Origin: Erysipelothrix sp.
GTDB lineage: Bacteria > Bacillota_I > Bacilli_A > Erysipelotrichales > Erysipelotrichaceae
Assembly: GCA_012512495.1 (NCBI GenBank)
Contig: JAAZEC010000027.1
Coordinates: forward strand, 1-9,557
Direction of reading: 5' to 3'
Length of the DNA stretch: 9,557 nt
How positions within the stretch are numbered: position 1 is the stretch's first letter; every line of letters begins with the position of its first letter. Made by a program: the position numbers and the translations under genes. Of the stretch, positions 1-6,440 are shown piece by piece. The notes below the pieces were generated by a model. That model saw only the letters and a list, made by a program, of their open reading frames with translations, was not told the origin of the DNA and did no database searches.

Positions 1-239
1 AGGTGAAGACCATCTATGAGATTAGTTTCACTCAAGTGGGAACTCAATTGTGGATTGACTATGTGGGGAATAGCTTTTTAAGATATATGGTGCGTATGTT
101 GACACAGACAATGATTAATGTGGGACTTCATAAACTTGAGTACCAGGAGGTTGAAAGACTGTTATTGGCAAGAGAGAAGGGTCTTGTCTTCTATAATGCG
201 AGGCCGGAAGGGCTGACCTTGATGGAAGTACATTATTGA
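1..239 (+). CDS. truA: tRNA pseudouridine(38-40) synthase TruA, C-terminal part (5' end outside window)
   Basis: This is the last 78 or so codons of a gene that begins upstream of the window; the GTG at position 3 is an internal valine codon, not a start. TruA converts uridines 38-40 of the tRNA anticodon stem-loop to pseudouridine in the cytoplasm. Two family hallmarks are visible. The first is the FLRYMVRM segment, matching the FLRxMVR motif of the TruA catalytic domain. The second is the C-terminal ARPEGLTLMEVHY, matching the usual A-P-x-GL-x-L-x-x-V-x-Y ending. The catalytic aspartate lies in the missing N-terminal half. The ending is complete, with a TGA stop and no truncation. In Firmicutes truA usually follows the ECF transporter genes and precedes rplM; here a membrane protein gene follows after 26 nt with no visible terminator, so the two are probably cotranscribed. 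Confidence 0.93.
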   Translation, partial: VKTIYEISFTQVGTQLWIDYVGNSFLRYMVRMLTQTMINVGLHKLEYQEVERLLLAREKGLVFYNARPEGLTLMEVHY

Positions 240-252
240 TTGAATAGAAACA

Positions 253-260
253 AGAGGTGA
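253..260 (+). promoter_or_regulatory. Ribosome binding site AGAGGTGA that decides the ywaF-like start
   Basis: AGAGGTGA matches the 16S anti-SD and lies 5 nt before TTG 266. The alternative GTG at 257 is part of the SD sequence itself, and ATG 281 has no SD, so TTG 266 is the best start. Confidence 0.6.
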
Positions 261-265
261 ATAGA

Positions 266-1003
266 TTGAGTACTTTTTGGATGCATCCTGAGGACATGGG
301 AGAGGGCCTAGGTTTCGGACTTTTTTCATTGACTCATGTTTACTATCTTATAGCTTGTTTAATCATAACGATTGCTATTTGTGTGTGGTATAAGCGTGCG
401 AGCGTTGACAAGAGGGTCTCCATTAGATTGTTTATTGGGTTTATTCCAATACTGTCCCAAGTGATTCGTAAGGGTTTAATCATTTACCAGAAGGGGCTCA
501 TGTTGGAGGAGATACCGCTCCATCTATGCGGGATTTCGGTCTTCTTTGTCGTTTGGCACGCATTGAAGCCTTCACAGAAACTGGGTGATGGGCTGTTTAT
601 GTTGACGCTGCCGGGGGCACTGGTTTCCCTGTTGTTTCTGGACTGGAGTCACAGTTATCAGTGGAACATCTATTCGATCCAGAGCTGGGTAATCCATCTG
701 TTTATGGTGGTTTACGTCGTGATGTTACTGTGGGCGAAGGATCTGAAGCCTAAGGTTAGTAGTATTCCGGTGGTGACGGGGATCTTCGTGGTTTATTCAG
801 TGTTTATCTATGGTTTGAATAAGTGGTGGAACACCAACTACTTGTACCTTAATTGGCCTGCTCCCGATTCACCGATAGAACTGTTTGAGGGTTGGCTTGG
901 CAATCCAGGCTATGTGTTGATCATGGCACTTGTCCTGATTGTGATGTGGATTGTGATGTATGGTTTGGTTTATTTGATTAGGTGGACTCGTCAAAAGGCT
1001 TGA
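266..1003 (+). CDS. TIGR02206 / YwaF-type (TMEM164-like) integral membrane protein
   Basis: A hydrophobic protein of 245 residues from TTG 266 (248 from GTG 257). About six or seven membrane segments can be seen; numbered from GTG 257 they lie near residues 24-44, 56-72, 92-108, 111-130, 144-160, 171-190 and 217-241. The family is recognised from IPLHLCGIS (about 86-94), which matches the LPLHLC motif of TIGR02206/YwaF proteins, and from the NTNYLYL stretch followed by a Pro-rich turn near 198-207. From memory, these bacterial proteins fall in the same Pfam family as eukaryotic TMEM164, a phospholipid acyltransferase in which a conserved cysteine is important; the Cys in LHLC may be its equivalent, which is inference. 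No bacterial function is established. It follows truA closely, and an intrinsic terminator overlaps its stop codon, so it ends the truA transcript. Confidence 0.85.
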   Translation: MSTFWMHPEDMGEGLGFGLFSLTHVYYLIACLIITIAICVWYKRASVDKRVSIRLFIGFIPILSQVIRKGLIIYQKGLMLEEIPLHLCGISVFFVVWHALKPSQKLGDGLFMLTLPGALVSLLFLDWSHSYQWNIYSIQSWVIHLFMVVYVVMLLWAKDLKPKVSSIPVVTGIFVVYSVFIYGLNKWWNTNYLYLNWPAPDSPIELFEGWLGNPGYVLIMALVLIVMWIVMYGLVYLIRWTRQKA

Positions 1004-1016
1004 TGAGTCTTTTTTT
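985..1016 (+). terminator. Intrinsic terminator overlapping the end of the ywaF-like gene
   Basis: A 10-bp stem (GACTCGTCAA 985-994 with TTGATGAGTC 1000-1009, one G-U pair) has a 5-nt loop and is followed by seven T residues (1010-1016). The stop codon TGA 1001-1003 lies within the 3' arm, so the terminator is built into the last codons. It closes the truA-ywaF transcript. Confidence 0.88.
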
Positions 1017-1079
1017 ATCTCCTGATGTAACAAAATGAAAACGAAAGTAAATTATTTCAAATTAAATGTAATAGATTTG

Positions 1080-1108
1080 TTGACACCTCAAAGTTTATGA
1101 AATATACT
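1080..1108 (+). promoter_or_regulatory. SigA-type promoter of the ABC transporter unit
   Basis: A perfect -35 TTGACA (1080-1085), a 17-nt spacer and a -10 TATACT (1103-1108). Transcription should begin near 1115, giving a leader of about 30 nt before ATG 1147. The SD AAGGAGGA (1135-1142) is strong. The region upstream (1017-1079) is AT-rich with no clear operator; a weak CodY-like match was considered and set aside. Confidence 0.85.
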
Positions 1109-1146
1109 TTGGTAAATATTCATAAAGAATATACAAGGAGGACAGT

Positions 1147-2679
1147 ATGAAAAAAAGACTAGTAAGTATCTTATTGGTTACGCTAGCCTTGCTCCTATTT
1201 GTAAGTGCCTGTTCATCAACAGGTACTAATAATGGTGATGGTGTAGGCAAAGATACATTAGTGGTTGGCATGGGTGCTGATGCGATTAGCTTAGACCCAC
1301 AAGCTACCAATGACCAGGCGTCATCACGGGTGACGAGACAGATTTATGACACTTTGATTGTTCAGACTGAGGATCTTGATTTAGTTCCAGGTTTGGCTAC
1401 TGAGTGGGAACAGGTTGATGATACGACATTCGAGTTCAAGCTTCGCGATGATGTGGTCTTCACCAATGGTGAAGCACTGACTGCGGACGATGTTAAGTTT
1501 ACCTTAGAGCGTGGACTTGAATCACCGAACATCTCACACATTGTGGGGGCTATTTCCGAAGTGGTTGTAGTAGATGAACATACAGTTCGGATCGTGACTG
1601 GTTCACCGTTTGCTCCGCTTTTGACTCACTTGGCTCACCCTGCGGCAGCGATTCTTAACGAAAAAGCTGTTACAGATGGTGGCGAAGACTATGGTCTCAA
1701 TCCAGTGGGTACTGGACCTTACAAGTTTGTCTCATGGACGACTGGCGATAGTATTGTGCTAGTTGAGAATGAAGACTACTGGGGCGATGCGCCTAAGATT
1801 CCAAATGTTACCTTTAAAGCCGTGACTGATAACTCAGTGAGAACAATTCAGTTAGAGACTGGTGAATTAGATATCGCGTTTGATATTCAACCTTCTGATG
1901 TTACGAGAGTTGAAAATGACGATAACTTAGTCTTAGAAAGAGATGCGAACCTTTCGACAACTTATATTGGATTTAATGCAGTGAAAGAACCATTTGATGA
2001 TGTTCGTGTTCGTCAGGCAATTAACTATGCGCTTGATATGAATGCGGTAGTTGAAACGGTGTATGCTGGTGTTGGTGCGCCTGCGACGGGACCTCTTGGA
2101 CCTAACGTATTTGGTGCAAACCTTGATCTTGAAGAATATGCTGTGGATGTAGAGAAGGCTAAAGAGTTACTGGCAGATGCTGGTTACCCTGATGGCTTTA
2201 GTACTACGCTGTGGACGAATGAAAACCAACAACGGATCGACATCGCAACGATTGTTCAAAGCCAATTAGAGGCTGTGGGAATTGAAGTGTCTGTTGAAAT
2301 CGTTGAATGGGGTCAATACCTAGAAGATACAGCTGCTGGAAAGCATGATATGTTCATCTTAGGTTGGACGACTGTAACGGCAGATGCCGACTATGGTCTG
2401 TATGCATTATTCCATAGCTCACAAGTTGGTGAGGCTGGAAACAGAACATTCTATAAGAATGCTGATGTGGATAGACTACTTGATGAAGGTCGTACAACGG
2501 CTGATCAAGACGCAAGACTTGTCGCCTATAAAGAAGCTCAAGAAATCATTCGTGAGGATGCACCTTGGATCTTCACTTGGACTGGTGAAAACTTAAGTGG
2601 TATTCGTTCGAATGTTGAAGGATTCAAACAACATCCTGCGGGACACCACCGATTGGATACGGTATCTTTTAGTAGCTAA
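1147..2679 (+). CDS. ABC transporter substrate-binding lipoprotein, family 5 (peptide/glutathione type)
   Basis: A 510-residue extracellular receptor that captures a solute, most likely a peptide or glutathione-like compound, and delivers it to the DppB/DppC-type permeases downstream. The N-terminus is a lipoprotein signal: basic MKKR, a hydrophobic core, then lipobox VSAC with Cys22 as the lipidation site, followed by a polar linker to about residue 35. The SBP_bac_5 fold starts at about 37. Family features are GLATEWEQVDDTTFEFKLR with the following V-x-F-x-[ND]-G (82-108), LTADDVKFTLER (111-122), NPVGTGPYKF (185-194) and the pair DVRVRQAINYALD / AKELLADAGYPDGF (285-297 and 338-351). Length is normal for the family. 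The sequence looks most like binding proteins named DppA or GsiB, but family 5 proteins also carry nickel, sugars or opines, so the ligand is uncertain. It has its own strong promoter and a hairpin before the permeases, so it is probably made in excess over them. The gene appears intact. Confidence 0.92.
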   Translation: MKKRLVSILLVTLALLLFVSACSSTGTNNGDGVGKDTLVVGMGADAISLDPQATNDQASSRVTRQIYDTLIVQTEDLDLVPGLATEWEQVDDTTFEFKLRDDVVFTNGEALTADDVKFTLERGLESPNISHIVGAISEVVVVDEHTVRIVTGSPFAPLLTHLAHPAAAILNEKAVTDGGEDYGLNPVGTGPYKFVSWTTGDSIVLVENEDYWGDAPKIPNVTFKAVTDNSVRTIQLETGELDIAFDIQPSDVTRVENDDNLVLERDANLSTTYIGFNAVKEPFDDVRVRQAINYALDMNAVVETVYAGVGAPATGPLGPNVFGANLDLEEYAVDVEKAKELLADAGYPDGFSTTLWTNENQQRIDIATIVQSQLEAVGIEVSVEIVEWGQYLEDTAAGKHDMFILGWTTVTADADYGLYALFHSSQVGEAGNRTFYKNADVDRLLDEGRTTADQDARLVAYKEAQEIIREDAPWIFTWTGENLSGIRSNVEGFKQHPAGHHRLDTVSFSS

Positions 2680-2690
2680 TGATTCGGTAG

Positions 2691-2720
2691 GGGTCAGCCT
2701 GTTGGCTGGCCCTTCTGTTT
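2691..2720 (+). terminator. Hairpin between binding protein and permease genes (partial terminator or mRNA stabiliser)
   Basis: A GC-rich 9-bp stem (GGGTCAGCC 2691-2699 with GGCTGGCCC 2704-2712, one U-G pair) has a TGTT loop and is followed by an interrupted T-rich tail, TTCTGTTTCTT. The weak tail suggests partial read-through, which would lower permease expression relative to the binding protein, or protection of the upstream mRNA from 3' decay. No new promoter is evident before the permease gene. Confidence 0.72.
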
Positions 2721-2731
2721 CTTGAAAGGTT

Positions 2732-3670
2732 GTGATTTTGGTGGTTCGCTATATTTTTAGAAGAATTATTTTAGTGATTCCTGTCTTGTTTGCGGTCACG
2801 TTCATCATTTTCTCGCTGATGCACTTTTCATCGGCAGACCCAGCGAGAATGATTTTAGGTGAGCAGGCGACGGGTGAACAGATTGAACAGTTGAGAGAAG
2901 AGATGGGTCTCAATGATCCTTTCTTTACGCAGTATTTCCGTTACACCAAGGGTGTCTTTATTGATGGTGACTTGGGTCGCTCTTATTTGACCAATCGCCC
3001 GGTTAATGAGGAGATTGAGTCAAGGTTCCCTAACACGATTAAGCTGGCAGCGACTTCTATTCTGGTGGCTGTGGGGATTGGGATTCCGTTAGGAGTTATT
3101 TCGGCGGTGAAACAGAATACCTGGATTGATAATGGTTCAATGTTTGTGGCCTTGTTGGGAGTCTCGATGCCGGTGTTCTGGCAGGGGATGCTCTTGATAT
3201 TGTTGTTCTCATTGACGCTAGGTTGGTTACCATCCTCGGGCTATGGCACGTGGCAACAGATGGTGTTGCCTGCGATTGCGCTAGGATCGGGTTCAGCAGC
3301 TATTATAGCGCGTATGACCCGCTCCAGCATGTTGGAGGTCCATCGTCAGGATTACATCCGTACAGCCCGTGCTAAGGGTTTGCGTGAGTTTCTAGTGGTA
3401 AATCGCCACACGCTTAGGAATGCTTTGATTCCAGTGGTTACGGTTATTGGTTTACAGTTTGGTTCCTTGCTGGGTGGTGCTGTGTTGACGGAGACTATCT
3501 TTGGTATTCCGGGTTTGGGGTCGATGGTTGTTCAGGGAATTCGTACGCGAGATATGATGATCGTCCAGGGCGGTGTTATCCTGATTGCACTGACGTTTAC
3601 ACTGATTAACTTGGTGGTGGATATTGCGTATGGCTTCTTGGATCCTAAGATTCGTGAACAGATAAATTGA
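2732..3670 (+). CDS. ABC transporter permease, DppB/OppB type
   Basis: A membrane subunit of a family 5 ABC importer, up to 312 residues. The first membrane segment is at about 12-30 and belongs to the N-terminal domain of DppB-type permeases, with the typical LREEMGLNDPFFTQYFRY and the DGDLGRSY element following (54-85). The BPD_transp_1 core follows, with membrane segments near 104-125, 136-162, 176-194, 231-254 and 278-300. The cytoplasmic EAA loop that contacts the ATPase is intact (about 207-235: DYIRTARAKG, then NALIPV). The C-terminal AYGFLDPKIR is characteristic. The start is unclear: the listed GTG 2732 is only 2 nt from the AAAGG SD, while TTG 2738 (8 nt away) and GTG 2741 give the more usual MVVRYIF or MVRYIF beginnings. 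The stop overlaps the region before the next permease, indicating coupled expression. A working importer needs DppD/DppF-like ATPases, which are not in this window. Confidence 0.93.
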   Translation: MILVVRYIFRRIILVIPVLFAVTFIIFSLMHFSSADPARMILGEQATGEQIEQLREEMGLNDPFFTQYFRYTKGVFIDGDLGRSYLTNRPVNEEIESRFPNTIKLAATSILVAVGIGIPLGVISAVKQNTWIDNGSMFVALLGVSMPVFWQGMLLILLFSLTLGWLPSSGYGTWQQMVLPAIALGSGSAAIIARMTRSSMLEVHRQDYIRTARAKGLREFLVVNRHTLRNALIPVVTVIGLQFGSLLGGAVLTETIFGIPGLGSMVVQGIRTRDMMIVQGGVILIALTFTLINLVVDIAYGFLDPKIREQIN

Positions 3671-3677
3671 GGGTGAT
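3669..3677 (+). promoter_or_regulatory. Ribosome binding site GAGGGTGAT that decides the second permease start
   Basis: The site overlaps the TGA stop of the first permease gene and contains GGTGAT, which is complementary to the anti-SD. It is well spaced from ATG 3682. TTG 3667 and ATG 3676 overlap or abut the SD and are therefore unlikely starts. Confidence 0.6.
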
Positions 3678-3681
3678 GTCT

Positions 3682-4551
3682 ATGTTTAAACGTAAGAGTA
3701 CGAATACCACGGTTGGACCGTGGCAGGAAATGTGGATCAGGCTGCGTAAGAACAAACTGGCCGTGGTTGGTTTAGTGGTGCTAGTAACGCTCATTGTTAT
3801 GGCTATCTTTGCTGACTATATTGCTCCTTTTTCCTATCGTGAACAGGATTTGACGAATAAATTTGCGTTGCCCAATGCTGTGAACTGGTTTGGTACGGAC
3901 AACTTTGGACGGGATATATTCTCTAGAGTTGTTTATGGTTCGCGTGTTTCACTGCGAGTAGGACTGATTTCGGTCGGTATTGCCTTGTTTATTGGCGGCT
4001 TGCTGGGTGCGATCGCGGGCTATGTTGGTGGCTGGTTTGATGGTCTATTAATGAGAATTGTCGATATCATGTTGGCTATTCCTAGTATGTTGCTGGCGAT
4101 TGCGATCGTGTCCTCACTAGGTGGTGGCTTGACGAATGTAATGATTGCGGTGGGGATTGGTTCTATTCCTCAGTTTGCGAGAATTACGCGAGCGAGTGTT
4201 ATCTCCTTGAAGGAGGAACAGTTTATTGAGGCGGCACGAGCACTTGGGATTAAGAATCATAATATCGTGATCAAGCACATCTTGCCTAATACCCTGGCTC
4301 CGGTGATCGTTCAGTCGACGCTGGGTGTTGCGACGGCGATTCTCTCAGCGGCTTCCCTTGGATTCCTGGGGTTGGGGCTTGAGCCTCCACGTCCTGAATG
4401 GGGTGCTATGCTGAGTGATGGCAGGCCATACTTGAGGGATTACCCGCATCTGACGACGTTCCCTGGGGTTGCTATCATGGTCGCTATACTAGCTTTGAAC
4501 CTCTTGGGTGATGGATTGCGTGATGCGCTGGATCCTAAGATGAAGGAGTAA
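3682..4551 (+). CDS. ABC transporter permease, DppC/OppC type
   Basis: The second membrane subunit of the importer, 289 residues from ATG 3682. It has a short cytoplasmic N-terminal helix (PWQEMWIRLRKNKLAVVG, about 13-30) followed by membrane segment 1 (28-46), matching the OppC N-terminal domain. The family signature FGTDNFGRDIFSRVVYGSRV is at about 70-89. BPD_transp_1 segments are near 95-117, 128-147, 151-164, 205-230 and 262-277. The ATPase-docking EAA loop is intact at about 182-210 (EAARALG, then HILPNTLAPV). The end LNLLGDGLRDALDPKM is textbook for DppC. A terminator follows 8 nt after the stop, so no dppD or dppF is transcribed from this unit. The preserved EAA loops in both permeases argue that the transporter is functional and shares ATPases encoded elsewhere. 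The alternative is that the ATPase genes were lost. Confidence 0.93.
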   Translation: MFKRKSTNTTVGPWQEMWIRLRKNKLAVVGLVVLVTLIVMAIFADYIAPFSYREQDLTNKFALPNAVNWFGTDNFGRDIFSRVVYGSRVSLRVGLISVGIALFIGGLLGAIAGYVGGWFDGLLMRIVDIMLAIPSMLLAIAIVSSLGGGLTNVMIAVGIGSIPQFARITRASVISLKEEQFIEAARALGIKNHNIVIKHILPNTLAPVIVQSTLGVATAILSAASLGFLGLGLEPPRPEWGAMLSDGRPYLRDYPHLTTFPGVAIMVAILALNLLGDGLRDALDPKMKE

Positions 4552-4559
4552 TGAAGATG

Positions 4560-4586
4560 GAGGATCTGAATGGGTCCTCTTTTTTT
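4560..4586 (+). terminator. Intrinsic terminator closing the ABC transporter unit
   Basis: A 7-bp stem (GAGGATC 4560-4566 with GGTCCTC 4573-4579, one U-G pair) has a 6-nt loop TGAATG and is followed by seven T residues (4580-4586). It directly follows the second permease gene and defines the end of a binding protein-permease-permease operon. Confidence 0.85.
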
Positions 4587-4594
4587 GTTACAAT
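4586..4594 (+). promoter_or_regulatory. Candidate extended -10 promoter for the acetyltransferase gene
   Basis: TG-T-TACAAT forms an extended -10 immediately after the T-tract of the preceding terminator. No good -35 is present. The start would be near 4601, giving a very short leader before ATG 4618. This is sequence-only support. Confidence 0.4.
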
Positions 4595-4617
4595 GTTTAT
4601 TAAAGGAAGTGAAATGT

Positions 4618-5127
4618 ATGATTCGATATGCGATGCGGGATGATATTCCGGCAATGACGAAGATCTATAATGATGCAATCAAGTACAGTAATGCGACCTA
4701 TGATATTAATCCACAGAGTGAGGCTCAGCGGGGAGTGTGGTTTGATGCCCATCAGGAGAATAATCCGATTCTGGTGTTTGAGGTGGATGACAAGATAGTG
4801 GGGTATACGGGTTTGTCACCGTTTGGTAGTGATGATGGCTACCTCTATAGTGTGAACTTGTGTATCTATGTGGATTGGAGTAATCGAGGCGAGGGTTATG
4901 GTTCTGATTTGATGTTTGCGATTCTTGATATTGCGAGGGCTCGTCAGGATGTGCATACGGTTGTGTCTGAAATTACGTCGAGTAATGTGGCGAGTATTGC
5001 GCTTCATGAGCGGTTTGGCTTTGAGTTTAGGGGGCTGGTTCGCGAGGTTGGATATAAATTTGGTGAGTTTCATGACATGTGCTATTACCAGTTGATGGTG
5101 AATGGTAAAATCTTGTCACAAACTTAA
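4618..5127 (+). CDS. GNAT family N-acetyltransferase, phosphinothricin acetyltransferase (PAT/MnaT)-like
   Basis: A 169-residue cytosolic enzyme that should transfer an acetyl group from acetyl-CoA to an amine. It follows the PAT-like pattern from end to end: IRYAMRDDIPAMTKIYNDAI (2-21), an aromatic-rich WFDAH (41-45), VGYTGLSPF (61-69), the acetyl-CoA pyrophosphate loop RGEGYG (90-95, R-x-x-G-x-G), then SNVASIALHERFGF (122-135) and EVGYKFGEFHDMCYYQ (143-158). Relatives acetylate methionine sulfoximine/sulfone, phosphinothricin or other amino acid analogues; the natural substrate here is unknown. ATG 4618 is chosen because AAGGAA at 4603-4608 precedes it at good spacing; an in-frame ATG at 4570 lies in the preceding terminator loop and cannot be the usual start. 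The gene stands alone between a terminator and a second candidate promoter, so it is probably monocistronic or reads through into the MFS gene. Confidence 0.88.
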   Translation: MIRYAMRDDIPAMTKIYNDAIKYSNATYDINPQSEAQRGVWFDAHQENNPILVFEVDDKIVGYTGLSPFGSDDGYLYSVNLCIYVDWSNRGEGYGSDLMFAILDIARARQDVHTVVSEITSSNVASIALHERFGFEFRGLVREVGYKFGEFHDMCYYQLMVNGKILSQT

Positions 5128-5146
5128 CTAAATCGCTATTGGAATA

Positions 5147-5155
5147 TGGTAAAAT
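5147..5155 (+). promoter_or_regulatory. Candidate extended -10 promoter for the MFS-phosphodiesterase pair
   Basis: TG-G-TAAAAT, preceded by TA, fits the Gram-positive TRTGN extended -10. It lies 30 nt before the MFS start and has no clear -35. No terminator separates the acetyltransferase gene from the MFS gene, so read-through is also possible. Confidence 0.45.
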
Positions 5156-5184
5156 TGGATTGTTAGTAATATTTGGAGGAGAGA

Positions 5185-6438
5185 ATGAAACTTAATATTA
5201 AGCGTACGTTACTGGTTGGGATTGCTTTTATGACAATTTCCAGTTTCTGGCAGTTGTATGATTTCGCGGTTCCGTTGATGTTGAAGACCGATTTGGGGGT
5301 TTCTGATACTTTTACGGGCTTCATTATGTCTTTGGATAATATCTTGGCCTTGTTCATGTTGCCTTTCTTTGGGGCGTTGTCGGATAAGACGATCACGAAG
5401 GTTGGGAAGAGAATGCCGTTTATCATTGTGGGTACTATTGCTACTTTGATTGGTATGCTGGCTCTGCCTTTTGCTTCCTCGCAGAAGAATCTAATCTTGT
5501 TTATCATTGCGTTGGGGATTGTGCTAATCTTCGTGGCGACGTATCGTTCGCCTGCTGTGGCTCTGATGCCGGATGTAACGATCAAGCCATTGCGTTCTAA
5601 GGGGAATGCGATTATTAACCTTATGGGTGCTGTTGGTGGCGTGGTTGCTTTGATTGGCTTGAGTCTACTTGATCCAACGAAGATGGGTTACTATCCTGTG
5701 TTCCTGTTGGTTGCTGGTTTCATGCTGGTGGGTCTAGTGGTCATGATGGTGACGATTCGTGAGAATCAGTGGGCCAAGGAAATGGCTGAGGATACTGAGC
5801 GTTTTGAGATTGAGGAGATTGAACCTGAAGAGGGAACGGGAGCGTTGCCTAAAGCGGTTAAGCGTTCTTTGGTCTTTATTCTATTGTCTATTAGTTTGTG
5901 GTTTATGGGTTATAATGCGGTTATATCAGCGTTTTCAAGGTATGCTACTTTGCAGATCGGTTTGACTGGGGCGGATGCTTCTCGTATCTTACTGTTTGCG
6001 AATGTGGGTGCGATTGTTAGCTTTATTCCGATTGGGCAGTTGGCGTCGAAGATTGGTCGTAAGAAGACAATTATTGGTGGGGTCATTCTGTTGGCTGTCG
6101 TATTCTTGACGGCTGGTTTCTATCAGAGTTTCAGTCCACTAATGTATGTCAATTTCGTGTTAGCGGGTACGGCTTGGGCGGCGATTAATGTTAACTCGTT
6201 GCCGATGGTGCTTGAGATGGCGAAGGCGGGCGATGTTGGTCGTTATACTGGTTTGTATTACACTTTCTCCATGTCGGCTCAGATTGTGACTCCGATTCTG
6301 TCGGGTTTCTTGTTTGATTTAATTGGTTATGAAGTGTTGTTCCCTTATGCGACTCTGTTTGTGGCGTTGGCTTTGGTTACGATGTCACAAGTTAAACATG
6401 GTGATATTACAGTGACTGAATATCAAGCGAAGGCCTAA
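5185..6438 (+). CDS. MFS transporter, SLC45/GPH-like
   Basis: A 417-residue 12-helix secondary transporter in the cytoplasmic membrane. Start ATG 5185 follows the strong SD GGAGGAGA (5175-5182). The N-terminal bundle has the F-W-Q-x-Y-D element in helix 1 (21-26), helix 2 as SLDNILALFMLPFFGAL and the motif A-like loop GALSDKTITKVGKRMPF (63-79), then RSPAVALMPD in helix 4 (121-130), characteristic of SLC45/GPH-type carriers. A very acidic cytoplasmic linker (about 199-218) joins the halves. The C-terminal bundle has GYNAV and AFSRYA (242-254), a second motif A at IGRKK (290-294) and GDVGRYTGLYYTFSMSAQIVTP (349-370). Relatives include sucrose/H+ and other glycoside symporters, but the substrate cannot be read from sequence. 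The phosphodiesterase gene begins 2 nt after the stop, so the two are translationally coupled and may share a pathway. A sugar, a glycerophosphodiester or a related polyol ester are all possible. Confidence 0.85.
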   Translation: MKLNIKRTLLVGIAFMTISSFWQLYDFAVPLMLKTDLGVSDTFTGFIMSLDNILALFMLPFFGALSDKTITKVGKRMPFIIVGTIATLIGMLALPFASSQKNLILFIIALGIVLIFVATYRSPAVALMPDVTIKPLRSKGNAIINLMGAVGGVVALIGLSLLDPTKMGYYPVFLLVAGFMLVGLVVMMVTIRENQWAKEMAEDTERFEIEEIEPEEGTGALPKAVKRSLVFILLSISLWFMGYNAVISAFSRYATLQIGLTGADASRILLFANVGAIVSFIPIGQLASKIGRKKTIIGGVILLAVVFLTAGFYQSFSPLMYVNFVLAGTAWAAINVNSLPMVLEMAKAGDVGRYTGLYYTFSMSAQIVTPILSGFLFDLIGYEVLFPYATLFVALALVTMSQVKHGDITVTEYQAKA

Positions 6439-6440
6439 TC

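Noticed and set aside
257..265. GTG 257 as the start of the YwaF-like gene
   Set aside because: The GTG is part of the SD sequence; TTG 266 has proper spacing. It adds only three residues, so function is unaffected.
1049..1064. A CodY-like operator upstream of the transporter promoter
   Set aside because: Only about 10 of 15 positions match the CodY consensus in a very AT-rich stretch, so it is not distinguishable from chance even though CodY control of peptide uptake would make biological sense.
1095..1310. Minus-strand frame of 71 codons spanning the transporter promoter
   Set aside because: It is opposite the promoter and lipoprotein signal region, both strongly supported on the plus strand, and shows no family features.
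2384..2596. A 70-codon plus-strand frame inside the binding protein gene
   Set aside because: It overlaps the intact binding protein in another frame, has no ribosome binding site and gives no recognisable product.
4570..4617. Longer N-terminus for the acetyltransferase from ATG 4570
   Set aside because: This ATG is in the loop of the transporter terminator, and the family pattern begins exactly at ATG 4618, which has a ribosome binding site.
4816..5073. Minus-strand frame of 85 codons
   Set aside because: Antisense to the conserved core of the acetyltransferase gene, with low-complexity basic translation and no family resemblance.
5163..5585. A 140-codon reading frame on the minus strand
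   Set aside because: It lies wholly antisense to the start of the well-supported MFS gene and its translation resembles no family; it is a shadow of GC/codon bias.
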